Shown: piece by piece, positions 54,252 through 63,111 of the stretch | Position numbering within the stretch: the stretch's first letter is position 1 | Layout: the number at the start of each line of letters is the position of its first letter | NCBI GenBank assembly: GCA_964427855.1 | Contig: CAYRVH010000004.1 | Coordinates: 19,408 to 83,407, forward strand | DNA: 64,000 nucleotides | Direction: 5' to 3' | DNA from: JAUPKT01 sp964427855 | Lineage (GTDB): Bacteria > Desulfobacterota > Desulfomonilia > Desulfomonilales > Desulfomonilaceae | The notes under the pieces: generated by a model | The model's input: the letters and a program-made list of their open reading frames with translations, nothing else | Database searches by the model: none | What the model was told of the DNA's origin: nothing | Made by a program: the position numbers and the translations under genes

Positions 54252-56246
54252 TTGACAGACGTCCTCGATAAGATAAAAGCGATCTTTTCTCCCAAAGGTA
54301 TTTTAGCCCGGGCGACCCCAAATTATGAGTACCGCGAACAGCAATACCATATGGCCCTCGACGTATTTCGTACTCTGTCTCAATCTGGCCGCCTCCTCGT
54401 CGAAGCTCCGACCGGCACCGGGAAGACCCTCGCATATCTTGTTGCTGCGGCCCTGTCGAGAAAGAAGATTGCCATCTCCACGGGCACGAAGAACTTGCAA
54501 GAACAGCTTTTCTTCAAAGACGTTCCATTTGTGCGAACCCATCTGTTCCCACAGCTCAAAGTGGTACTACTCAAGGGAAGGGGCAATTTCGTCTGCCACG
54601 CCCAGGTAAAGAAGTTTCTGAAACAGATACATTTGCGCTTCGTTTCAGACGCCGATCGGGTTGATGAAATCATGGCCTGGTATAGACAGACCCGCAAGAA
54701 CGGCGAGGGGGATAGAGCTGAACTGGCACACTTGCCAGAGGATGACGGTATATGGCCAGAAATATGTTCCAGCACCGAAACCTGTCTTGGTAAACATTGT
54801 CCTGACAAGGACCAGTGCTTCGTGCAGAGAATGAAATCAAAGGCCACGGATGCAGATCTCATGATCGTCAACCACCACCTTCTTTGTTCCGACGCAGCCG
54901 TAAGAGAAAGCGGCTTTGGAGAAGTCATTCCACGATACGAAGCGCTGGTCGTCGATGAGGCTCATGGGCTCGAGGATGCGGCCACCAAACACTTCGGCGT
55001 ACAGAGCAGCCTTTTCAAACTCCAGCGTCTTGTAAGAGACGTCACCGCCGAACTTCGAGCCCAAAAGATTACCGACCGCAAATTCGACGAAGGGCTTGCG
55101 AACATTGATCAAGACGCCAAAGCGCTCTTCCAATTTTTGGCCCAGTCTTCGTCCTCTCAGGGCGCCGCGTTGGGCAGACTTGATTCCCGTGTGCGAGAGA
55201 CGAAACAGGTGCTCTGTTCACGTTTGGACAGTATGGCTTCTATGCTTTCGAATCTCCCAAAGTGTTCGGAAGAGTGTCGGAACCTGGCCCGGCGCTGCGA
55301 GCAGGCCAGCAGCGACTTGCACATCATCCTGCAGGATCAGGTGTCAGGAGACTACGCGTGTTGGTCAGAAAGACGAGATCGTCACGTCACCATATATGCC
55401 TCTCCGGTAGATGTAGGACCTCTTCTGAAATCCACGCTCTATTCCCGAGTAGATTCCATCGTGTTCACCTCCGCAACGCTGTCGTCCAATGCAGACTTCT
55501 CCTATTTCAGATCTCGGCTTGGACTCGACGGCGACAAGCTGAAGGTCCGGGAAAAAATTCTTGCGTCGCCATTTGATTACGCCTCGCAAACCATGCTGTT
55601 CATCCCGAAAAATATACCGGACCCGAACTCCGATGGATTCGTAGAGGCCGTTGCGGCGGTCTTGCCAAAAATCCTGGAAAAGACGCGGGGGAGGGCGTTC
55701 GTGCTGTTCACGTCGTACCGCAACATGGAAGCCGTCTATCGCCTCCTCAAGGACAATTTGCCTTTTCCACTGTTGCTGCAGGGGACTAAAGCAAAACATA
55801 AGCTGCTGGAAGAATTTCGATCCATGAATGGTTCGGTTCTCCTGGCCACCGCATCATTCTGGGAAGGGGTGGATGTGCAGGGCGAGTCCCTCTCCTGCGT
55901 CATCGTGGACAGGCTTCCCTTTGCGTCCCCCACTGATCCCTTGGTGGCGGCCAGGATCGAAAAACTAAAAAAAGGGCAAAAAGCGCCATTTTTTGATTTT
56001 CAAGTGCCAATGGCCGTTATCGCGCTCAAACAAGGATTGGGGAGACTCATCAGGACTCGATCTGACCGAGGCGTTTTGTGCATCCTCGATCAGCGAATTC
56101 TCACGAAATCATACGGACAGATATTCCTCAAGAGTCTTTATTCTTGCCCTCTCAAGAGGGATATAGCCGACATAGAGGAGTTTTTTGCATCCGGCGAATC
56201 CGCAAAACTCAGCGGCCGAGGGCCAACGTCCTGCATTCGAGATTGA
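54252..56246 (+). CDS. DinG/XPD-type ATP-dependent DNA helicase
   Basis: A 664-residue SF2 helicase. Walker A is EAPTGTGKTLAYL near 56, the four Fe-S cysteines lie between about 115 and 195 (FVCHAQ, EICSSTETC, KHCPDKDQC), Walker B is VVDEAHGLE near 235, and motif VI GLGRLIRTRSDRG near 597. It would unwind DNA with 5'-overhangs or repair structures. TTG at 54252 is the first usable start; no other near one fits. Likely independent of the upstream cbiA pair. Confidence 0.88.
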   Translation: MTDVLDKIKAIFSPKGILARATPNYEYREQQYHMALDVFRTLSQSGRLLVEAPTGTGKTLAYLVAAALSRKKIAISTGTKNLQEQLFFKDVPFVRTHLFPQLKVVLLKGRGNFVCHAQVKKFLKQIHLRFVSDADRVDEIMAWYRQTRKNGEGDRAELAHLPEDDGIWPEICSSTETCLGKHCPDKDQCFVQRMKSKATDADLMIVNHHLLCSDAAVRESGFGEVIPRYEALVVDEAHGLEDAATKHFGVQSSLFKLQRLVRDVTAELRAQKITDRKFDEGLANIDQDAKALFQFLAQSSSSQGAALGRLDSRVRETKQVLCSRLDSMASMLSNLPKCSEECRNLARRCEQASSDLHIILQDQVSGDYACWSERRDRHVTIYASPVDVGPLLKSTLYSRVDSIVFTSATLSSNADFSYFRSRLGLDGDKLKVREKILASPFDYASQTMLFIPKNIPDPNSDGFVEAVAAVLPKILEKTRGRAFVLFTSYRNMEAVYRLLKDNLPFPLLLQGTKAKHKLLEEFRSMNGSVLLATASFWEGVDVQGESLSCVIVDRLPFASPTDPLVAARIEKLKKGQKAPFFDFQVPMAVIALKQGLGRLIRTRSDRGVLCILDQRILTKSYGQIFLKSLYSCPLKRDIADIEEFFASGESAKLSGRGPTSCIRD

Positions 56247-56281
56247 ACGACGCAAGAGCACAAGATTCGTATTGAATAAAA

Positions 56282-57427
56282 ATGGCTTTTGACGACTATC
56301 ACATCCAAGCGCGCAAGAAATCTTTCGACGTGCTGAGTATCAAGATCACTGGCTCCATTTCCATGGACAACGCGGAAAGCGTGCGCGGGGAATTGATCAA
56401 AATCGTAGAGGACGAATCCCTTCGAGATGTAGAATTGGATCTTTCCTCGGTCGTGTATTTTGACAGCTCAGGGATCGCTTTGCTTTCTGACGTTCACGAG
56501 GCCTGTGAGAAGTTCCACAACGAATTGAAGCTGGTTGATCTGCCACCAAAGGTGAGGGCGCTCCTCGGAGATCAGGGGCTTCTAACCTCCGCCTACGAGG
56601 GCATACTGCAGCCTCGTACGCCGCCAAGCATCCTCGTACAGATAGGAGAAGGCCTTGAGAACCTCTACACCACGAGCAGAGACATCCTTGTATTTATAGG
56701 AGCAGCCGTCGAGGGGTTGACGAGGGACTTAGCGAATCCGTCAAAGGCACGCTGGGACAGTTTATCTCGGCTGTTCGAGCGATGTGGGACGGATGCCACG
56801 CCTATTGTGGTGCTTCTGAGTTTCCTCATGGGAGGCATCATGGCCTTTCAGTCTGCGGTTCAGTTGCGCAAATTTGGGGCCAACATCTTCGTCGCCGACC
56901 TCGTGGGGTTGTCCATCGTACTTGAAATGGGGCCCCTGCTTACCTCTCTTATCGTGGCCGGCAGATCCGGCGCCGCCTTTGCCGCCCAGTTGGGGACCAT
57001 GCGCGTGACGGAAGAGATAGATGCTTTGGCCGTTATGGGCATCGACCCCATGCGGTATCTGGTTTCCCCTCGCATCGTTGCCGTCGCCGTGTGCCTTCCC
57101 TGCCTGACCTTGATCGCAGACATCGCTGGAATATTGGGCGGCTGCCTTGTGGCACATTTTTCACTTGATATAACTCCAACCGGTTACTTCAACCAACTGC
57201 ACAAAGTGCTCGAAGCAACCGATGTGCTGAAGGGTTTGATAAAAAGTTTTGTCTTTGGCATCGAGATCGCAATGATTGGCTGCCTTCGCGGATTTCAAGT
57301 GCGCGGCGGCGCGGAAATGGTGGGACTAGCTACCACGTCTGCGGTAGTTACCTGTATCTTCATGATAACTTTTTCAGACGCCATTTTTTCGGTTCTCTTT
57401 TACTACGCTCCCCAGATTTGGAAATGA
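56282..57427 (+). CDS. mlaE: MlaE-type lipid ABC permease with fused N-terminal STAS (MlaB-like) domain
   Basis: A 381-residue protein. Residues about 1-110 form a STAS domain (ELDLSSVVYFDSSGIALLSD), equal to MlaB, and residues about 130-381 are the MlaE permease (MGGIMAFQSAVQLRKFGAN, GRSGAAFAAQLGTMRVTEEIDAL, GMDPMRYL-type loop seen here as GIDPMRYLVSPRI). In E. coli MlaB and MlaE are separate. The complex moves phospholipids between inner and outer membranes. It starts the mla operon and overlaps mlaF by 4 bp. Confidence 0.88.
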   Translation: MAFDDYHIQARKKSFDVLSIKITGSISMDNAESVRGELIKIVEDESLRDVELDLSSVVYFDSSGIALLSDVHEACEKFHNELKLVDLPPKVRALLGDQGLLTSAYEGILQPRTPPSILVQIGEGLENLYTTSRDILVFIGAAVEGLTRDLANPSKARWDSLSRLFERCGTDATPIVVLLSFLMGGIMAFQSAVQLRKFGANIFVADLVGLSIVLEMGPLLTSLIVAGRSGAAFAAQLGTMRVTEEIDALAVMGIDPMRYLVSPRIVAVAVCLPCLTLIADIAGILGGCLVAHFSLDITPTGYFNQLHKVLEATDVLKGLIKSFVFGIEIAMIGCLRGFQVRGGAEMVGLATTSAVVTCIFMITFSDAIFSVLFYYAPQIWK

Positions 57428-58269
57428 ACATGAGCCCTCACATTGACAAGCCGGCTTCGGCGTCGATGGTGTGTGAGACGCCTCGTATAGGGGGGGACGC
57501 GAATGGACTGCCTATTATTCGAGTAGAAAATCTCACCGTGTGCTACGGAGAAGAGACGATCCTCCAGGATGTAACTTTTGAAGTGTTTGCCGGCGAGGTC
57601 ATGGCAGTGCTGGGGCGGTCTGGGTGCGGGAAGAGCACCTTGTTCAAGGCCATGATCGGCCTTATCGATAACGTCGCAGGCAAGGTGTATATAGACGGCG
57701 AGCTGGTCAAGCCCATGGTAGAAGGCGGGACGGAGCATATCCTGCGCAAGGTGGGCGTACTATTCCAATCCGGGGCCCTTTTCAGCTCCATGACGGTTGC
57801 GGAGAATGTGGCGTTTCCTCTCAGACAGTTCACGAGGCTTTCGGAGAGGAACATAGAGCGCATTGTCAAAATGAAACTCTCTCAGGTTGGCCTCAGTGGA
57901 AGGGAACACTATCTTCCTTCTGAGCTGAGTGGTGGGATGCAAAAGCGTGCTGCGTTGGCCAGGGCCATGGCGTTGGACCCCAAAATACTCTTCTTCGACG
58001 AGCCCTCCGCCGGCCTCGACCCCGTCACCAGCGCGGAACTCGACCTCACCATCCTCACCATCACGAAAACCCTGAATACGACAATCGTTATTGTGACGCA
58101 TGAGCTGGCCAGTATCTTTAATGTGGCCTCCCGGGTTATCATGCTCGATGGAGACGAAAAAGGCATCATCGCAATAGGCACGCCGGATGAACTCAGAAAG
58201 AGCTGTTCCGACAGTCGAGTGCAGCAATTTTTTGGAAGGTCTGCGGTACGTCAACTAAAAAAAGGGTAA
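57424..58269 (+). CDS. mlaF: MlaF-type ABC transporter ATPase
   Basis: A 281-residue ABC ATPase. Walker A is GRSGCGKSTLFKAMIGL near 65, the signature is PSELSGGMQKRAALARAMAL near 167, Walker B is ILFFDEPSAGLDPVT and the switch His is IVTHEL. The first 35 residues form an extra N-terminal arm. The ATG lies within the mlaE stop codon (ATGA). It energises lipid transport with MlaE and MlaD. Confidence 0.92.
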   Translation: MNMSPHIDKPASASMVCETPRIGGDANGLPIIRVENLTVCYGEETILQDVTFEVFAGEVMAVLGRSGCGKSTLFKAMIGLIDNVAGKVYIDGELVKPMVEGGTEHILRKVGVLFQSGALFSSMTVAENVAFPLRQFTRLSERNIERIVKMKLSQVGLSGREHYLPSELSGGMQKRAALARAMALDPKILFFDEPSAGLDPVTSAELDLTILTITKTLNTTIVIVTHELASIFNVASRVIMLDGDEKGIIAIGTPDELRKSCSDSRVQQFFGRSAVRQLKKG

Positions 58270-58317
58270 TATCCAAAGACTTCATAACCTATTAGCCTGT
58301 GAATCTTTCATTTTCCT

Positions 58318-58326
58318 TGATATAAT
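58318..58326 (+). promoter_or_regulatory. Extended -10 promoter ahead of mlaD
   Basis: TGATATAAT, a perfect extended -10, lies 121 bp before mlaD in the 177-bp gap after mlaF. No good -35 is visible. It may give mlaD and the downstream genes extra or independent transcription. Confidence 0.45.
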
Positions 58327-58446
58327 AGACGCCAAGGGCTTTGTTATGAATAAACGATACCCCATGCGTGAAACAACACCTCGTCCGAAGCGGCCGCTGA
58401 TTTCCAGATACAGGACCTCAATGGTCAAGGAGCGAGGCAAGCGACG

Positions 58447-59319
58447 ATGACTGGACAATCCCGAAAACTCAAAATCGGCATTTTTTTCCTTGCAAGCCTC
58501 CTTATAGCGGGCACTGCCCTTATCTGGATCGGTTCGTCTCGTTTTTTTGAGGACGCCAAGACCGTGGTCGCTTACTTCACAGAAAGCGTTCAGGGACTGG
58601 AGTCAGATAGTCCGGTGAAATTTCGCGGCGTGCCGGTAGGCCGCGTTAAGGCGATACGCATGGCCCCAGACGGCCGACTTATTGAGGTGGTAATGGGCCT
58701 ACAGAAAAACTTCAAGTTGACGGAGGATCTCGGGGTCAAGATGAATCTCATGGGTCTCACCGGCCAAAAGTACATCGAAATGGACACCTTTCGCCCCGAT
58801 CAAGCGAAGGAGATGATCGACCTCAACTTCAAACCTGCGTATCACGTCATAGCGACGTACCCCTCTGACATCAGAGAAATTGGGAATGCCCTCGAAAAAA
58901 TATTCCAAAAAATCAACGCAGTGGATGTGGATCGTCTCTCGTCGAGTCTGTTGCGCATTTCTACAAGGCTGGACAAAATGCTTAGCAATCCAAAGCTGGA
59001 AAACATTGGTCCGGATCTTGCCGACGCTGTCAAAGAGATCAAGGAAGCAACTAAGAAGATCAATGATGATATCACCCGACTGCAGCCGGTGAAGAATCTC
59101 ACCAAAACTATGGAAAAGGCCTCTGACCTGATTCAAGAAAGCACAGACACCATTCGGAGCGCAGACAGAGCCATCCGACGCGCAGACAACAATTTCAATC
59201 GCTTGAGCCAAAAATTGGAACGCAGCGCTGATAATCTCATTGATTTTACGCGAATGATAAAAAACAAACCTTCGAGTATCATTTTTGGAGGCGAAGAAAA
59301 AACACAACCTAAAAGATGA
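58447..59319 (+). CDS. mlaD: MlaD-type MCE lipid-binding protein
   Basis: A 290-residue protein with one N-terminal helix (IGIFFLASLLIAGTALIWI) anchoring it in the inner membrane and one MCE domain at about 37-120 (VQGLESDSPVKFRGVPVGRV, NLMGLTGQKYIEMD). The C-terminal half is helical and rich in charged residues (KEIKEATKKIND...), likely forming the periplasmic needle of an MCE hexamer. It shuttles phospholipids across the periplasm with MlaEF. Confidence 0.88.
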   Translation: MTGQSRKLKIGIFFLASLLIAGTALIWIGSSRFFEDAKTVVAYFTESVQGLESDSPVKFRGVPVGRVKAIRMAPDGRLIEVVMGLQKNFKLTEDLGVKMNLMGLTGQKYIEMDTFRPDQAKEMIDLNFKPAYHVIATYPSDIREIGNALEKIFQKINAVDVDRLSSSLLRISTRLDKMLSNPKLENIGPDLADAVKEIKEATKKINDDITRLQPVKNLTKTMEKASDLIQESTDTIRSADRAIRRADNNFNRLSQKLERSADNLIDFTRMIKNKPSSIIFGGEEKTQPKR

Positions 59320-59395
59320 CCAGAGGCTTTTCTGGATAGAGGTTGGCCGGGCCCGTCTCGAAAAACAGTTCCAATTCTCGGATCCATAAGAAGCA

Positions 59396-60055
59396 ATGCC
59401 GGGCGTGAGACGAACACCAAAGGTGAAAAATCGAGCAGGTCTTTTTGTTACCGTGTGCGGCGCATTATGTGTGACCGGTTGCGCGATGTCACTCACCGAC
59501 AAGGCAGTCTATTACTCCCTCAACTATCCGGGGCCGGCAGGAGTGAAAGAGGAGCGCAGCCTCATTCCGGGCACGCTGATGATATACAAATTTCTTGTGG
59601 CTCCAGACGTGGACGTGGATACTATTGTGGTGAAGTCTCAAACAGGCAAGGAGATTGCCCGAGGAGAGCGCTGGGCGGAAAATCCTGCGGACACTATTAC
59701 TGATTTACTTATCAGGGATTTTCAAGATGCGAACATCTTTTCCAATACCGTCGGTCAACTGAGCGACGCAACGTACCGATACGCATTGGAAGGGACCCTC
59801 TCCACTATGGAGGGAAGAGAACGAGGCGGGAAGGTCTACGCCGTGCTCGAGATTGAGATAACGCTCATCGATTTTGAGCCGAGGCTCGGCGGCAAGAAAG
59901 TCATTCTGAATCGGAGGTATCGAATGGAGGTGCCCGCAAAGGACCCTCGTTCAGAGTCCCTTGTAATAGGATTTAATCAGGGCTTGAGACAATTCTCCGA
60001 GCAGCTTCGAGCGGACGTCCTTGCTGCGGCAAAAAGCAGTCTCAACCCTTCTTGA
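59396..60055 (+). CDS. ABC-type transport auxiliary lipoprotein (PqiC/YmbA-like)
   Basis: A 219-residue lipoprotein: the N-terminal VTVCGALCVTGCAMS provides a lipobox with the acylated Cys at about residue 29. The mature part (YYSLNYP, VAPDVDVDTIVV, ALEGTLSTMEGRERGG, YAVLEIEITLIDF) matches the auxiliary component of MCE transporters. It probably sits on the inner leaflet of the outer membrane and links the MlaD channel to it. It follows mlaD by 76 bp. Confidence 0.75.
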   Translation: MPGVRRTPKVKNRAGLFVTVCGALCVTGCAMSLTDKAVYYSLNYPGPAGVKEERSLIPGTLMIYKFLVAPDVDVDTIVVKSQTGKEIARGERWAENPADTITDLLIRDFQDANIFSNTVGQLSDATYRYALEGTLSTMEGRERGGKVYAVLEIEITLIDFEPRLGGKKVILNRRYRMEVPAKDPRSESLVIGFNQGLRQFSEQLRADVLAAAKSSLNPS

Positions 60056-60232
60056 TCCAAGAAATTGTCCAGCTCTTCCGGAAAGACTCGACACTTCGGG
60101 CAAAGACGCATGCCAAGTCCCCAAAAAATGTTGCCGTTTCCCCTTCCTGCTGCTATCTCTTACGGGAAAGATGTTCTTGGTCGTTGCACGGTCAAAGACC
60201 AGAGTCTTTGTCATTGGAAAGTGAGGCGAGCG

Positions 60233-60586
60233 ATGAAACACATCCTGGTGGTGGATGACGAAGAACATATCTGCGAACTGTACAAGAGCGAACTCGAAGA
60301 CGAGGGTTTCAGAGTCACCTTAGCGAATTCTGGGAAGCAGGCCTTGGAAGAAGTGGAACGAAATCCGCCTGATCTCATCGTGCTCGACATTCAGATGCCT
60401 GGCATGGATGGAATAGAGACGCTGGAGACTCTTCTCGGACGGGACAAAGGAATACCAGTTATTCTCAACACGGCGTATAGTCATTACAAGGAGGATTTTA
60501 CCACGTGGGGTGCAGACGCCTATGTGGTGAAGTCATCCGACACCTCCAAACTCATTTCAGAAATTAAGAGGCTGCTGGCTCTATGA
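60233..60586 (+). CDS. Single-domain response regulator (receiver)
   Basis: A 117-residue receiver: ILVVDDEEHICELY at the N-terminus holds the acidic pocket, phospho-Asp is in LIVLDIQMPGMDG near 53, and VVKSSDTSKL holds the conserved Lys near 103. There is no output domain. ATG at 60233 follows GTGAGG; the longer open frame upstream is not protein-like. Its stop overlaps the glgC start by 4 bp, so the two are co-translated. The partner kinase is unknown. Confidence 0.85.
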   Translation: MKHILVVDDEEHICELYKSELEDEGFRVTLANSGKQALEEVERNPPDLIVLDIQMPGMDGIETLETLLGRDKGIPVILNTAYSHYKEDFTTWGADAYVVKSSDTSKLISEIKRLLAL

Positions 60587-61827
60587 ATCGAGAAAACCCC
60601 ATGACGAATACCCTTTGCATCCTCATGGCGGGAGGGAAGGGGGAGCGGCTGTATCCCCTCACCAAGGCCCGCGCCAAACCGTCGGTGAGGTTCGGAGGCA
60701 TCTATCGAATTGTCGATTTCACCCTTTCCAACTGCCTGAATTCCGAGATCCGCAGGATATTTGTCCTTACGCAATATCGTTCCCTTTCCCTGGACAGGCA
60801 CATTCGCCTGGGGTGGAACATCTTCAATCATGAACTGGGGGAATTCATCGAGTGCGTTCCCCCACAGCAGCGACACGTTGATCGATGGTATCGCGGCACA
60901 GCGGACAGCATTTATCAAAACATTTACATCCTCCAGCGGGAGCGCCCCGAGCGCGTTCTGATACTGAGCGGCGATCATGTGTACAAGATGAATTACAACG
61001 AAATGCTTCAGTTTCATATTCAAAATGACGCGGAACTCACGGTCGCGGGAGTCGAGGTTCCCATAGATCAGGCATGCGCGTTCGGTGTGATAGGGTCTGA
61101 CGCTGGGTATCGCATCACCACATGGGAAGAGAAGCCCTGCTCGCCAAAACCGGTACCCGGCAAAGACGACGTTTCGTTTGTCTCTATGGGGGTTTATATA
61201 TTCAACACGGATACTCTGGTCAGAAACGTCATCGCGGACGCAAAAAATAAAACCTCTCATCATGATTTCGGAAAAGATGTTGTCCCAGAGATGATCGGTA
61301 AAAATCGAGTATTTGTTTACAATTTTCGCGAGGCAAACAACGAAGCTGGAAGATACTGGCGAGACATAGGCACGATTGACGCGTACTGGGAAGCGAATAT
61401 GGACCTCTGTTCTCCCGATCCTCAATGCAACCTGTACGATGAGAAGTGGCCCATCCGCACCTATCAGGAGCAGGTCCCGCCTGCCAAAATAGTGGTAAAA
61501 CCTTCGGGTTCAGAGGGCGTAAGCGTTTCCAGAAACGTTCAAGACTCCATTATCAGCGGAGGCTGTGTCATTTACGATAGCACGGTGCGGCAGTGCGTCC
61601 TGTCCCCTCACGTGCGATTAGAGCCGGGCAGCTTTGTCGAAAGCTCAGTCCTCCTGGACGGCGTTCACGTCGGCGCCGGGGCAAAAATACGCAAGGCCAT
61701 CATCGACCAAGGGGTGTCAGTCCCCGATGGCTATGCCATTGGATTTGACGCGGAAAGAGACGCAAGTCTATTCACTGTATCGCCGAGCGGCGTTGTGGTC
61801 GTGCCTCGAGGCATGGCTCTGGCATGA
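60583..61827 (+). CDS. glgC: Glucose-1-phosphate adenylyltransferase
   Basis: A 414-residue ADP-glucose pyrophosphorylase. The nucleotide-binding CILMAGGKGERLYPLTKARA at about residues 10-29 is followed by KPSVRFGGIYRIVDFTLSNC, GTADSIYQN near 104, SGDHVYKMNY near 128 and a C-terminal left-handed beta-helix. It makes ADP-glucose for glycogen. A second in-frame ATG at 60601 is an alternative start. It overlaps the receiver gene, which may tune glycogen synthesis. Confidence 0.92.
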   Translation: MNRENPMTNTLCILMAGGKGERLYPLTKARAKPSVRFGGIYRIVDFTLSNCLNSEIRRIFVLTQYRSLSLDRHIRLGWNIFNHELGEFIECVPPQQRHVDRWYRGTADSIYQNIYILQRERPERVLILSGDHVYKMNYNEMLQFHIQNDAELTVAGVEVPIDQACAFGVIGSDAGYRITTWEEKPCSPKPVPGKDDVSFVSMGVYIFNTDTLVRNVIADAKNKTSHHDFGKDVVPEMIGKNRVFVYNFREANNEAGRYWRDIGTIDAYWEANMDLCSPDPQCNLYDEKWPIRTYQEQVPPAKIVVKPSGSEGVSVSRNVQDSIISGGCVIYDSTVRQCVLSPHVRLEPGSFVESSVLLDGVHVGAGAKIRKAIIDQGVSVPDGYAIGFDAERDASLFTVSPSGVVVVPRGMALA

Positions 61828-61947
61828 ACGTCCGCGACAGCGGCCTCGACATATCTCCGAGCGTGTGACGACCCGCGAACTTTAAGGGGCCATTGACGGT
61901 CATCGCGAGCGAAGCGAAGCAAGCTTGTGTGGGCGTCTGAGAAAAAC

Positions 61948-62099
61948 TATAGGAATTCCTGAAAGTAATCGAGAACTGGGCGCATGTCCCATTGTTACCT
62001 CATCCTCACGAAAGAAGGGACCCATAATAAGTTTCCTAAATGCCATTTTCATGGGGATGACAATCCGACGTATGGCCATTTCGTGATTCCTTTTGAGGA
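61948..62099 (-). repeat. B element (MITE-like), copy 6
   Basis: Reverse orientation relative to copies 1, 2 and 5: its left end AGGAATTCCTGAAAGTAATC is the complement of the right end of copy 5, and its right end GGCCATTTCGTGATTCCTTT then TGAGGA the complement of the left end. Interior CATCCTCACGAAAG and CATTTTCATGGGGATGACA fit. It ends 22 bp before the hydrolase start. Confidence 0.65.
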
Positions 62100-62120
62100 T
62101 GTTTATAGAAGGGAGTTATA

Positions 62121-62900
62121 ATGCCATTTGTTCAAGTTCGAGGGAAGAAGATCGCGTACGCGGTGAAGCCCGAAGCCTATGATCCTTCGTCGCTCGCTCT
62201 GGTGTTTGTACATGGCAGCGGTGGAGATCGAGAAGACTGGCGCGACCAAACGAGCGGTCTGTCGGCCGTCGCGACCACGGTCGCCATCGAGTTGCCAGGT
62301 CATGGGAAATCTGATGGGCCTGGAGAAAACTCCGTATCAGCCTATGCCGGGTGGGTCGCAGACTTTATCGAGGCGCTGGGGCTGGCCCGGGTGATGCTTG
62401 TGGGGTGCTCGCTGGGCAGTGCCATCACTCAGTGGATCGCCCTGATCGGGAAACCGTGGTTGAAAGCACTAGGCCTAGTCGGCGCCGGCGCGAGGTTACG
62501 CGTGCATCCATCATTCCTTGAGGGGCTTAAAAAAGACGACGGAGCAGCGGCGCTCTCACTGCTGGCGGACTTCTGTCTTTCCCCCAGCACGGGAGAGCCG
62601 TTGAGGTCCTTTCTGGATCAAAAGATGAGGGCTGTCTCGGCTGACCTTGTGTACGGGGATCTGAAGGCCTGCGACGAATTTGACGTCATGGAGCGAGTCA
62701 ATGAGATACGCATTCCCTCATGGATTATTGTGGGCAAAGACGACAGGCTCACCCCTCCCAAGTATGCAGAGTTCCTCCACAAAGAGATAAAAGACTCTAC
62801 GCTTCATGTCGTTGAGAATGCCGGCCATTTGGTTTCGCTGGAAGCCCCCGCGACATTCAACACGCTGCTGAGGGAATTTATACATCAGCGCCTCCAGTGA
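62121..62900 (+). CDS. Alpha/beta hydrolase
   Basis: A 259-residue alpha/beta hydrolase. Oxyanion block VFVHGSGGDREDW is near 30, the nucleophile Ser is in LVGCSLGSAITQW near 94, the acid in VGKDDRLTPPK near 202, and the His in NAGHLVSLEAP near 233. It is probably an esterase or C-C hydrolase acting in the cytoplasm; the substrate is unknown. A GGGAG site precedes the ATG. It is convergent with mreB. Confidence 0.85.
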   Translation: MPFVQVRGKKIAYAVKPEAYDPSSLALVFVHGSGGDREDWRDQTSGLSAVATTVAIELPGHGKSDGPGENSVSAYAGWVADFIEALGLARVMLVGCSLGSAITQWIALIGKPWLKALGLVGAGARLRVHPSFLEGLKKDDGAAALSLLADFCLSPSTGEPLRSFLDQKMRAVSADLVYGDLKACDEFDVMERVNEIRIPSWIIVGKDDRLTPPKYAEFLHKEIKDSTLHVVENAGHLVSLEAPATFNTLLREFIHQRLQ

Positions 62901-63111
62901 GCGATGCCGGAGTAGTTTGCAACCAGACATAGGGGTTGCAACACCGTAAAGCCTATTCCGCGTCGACGTCTTTGTTCGATCGATGTGAGCAGTGATGGCT
63001 TCTTCGCCTGCGGCAGCTGGCAATGACAAATCGGCTGCTGATGCATCGTTGCGAACCACGCAAGGAGTCTCGCGATGCATTGTGAGGAAAGACTCTACAC
63101 CGAGAGACTTG

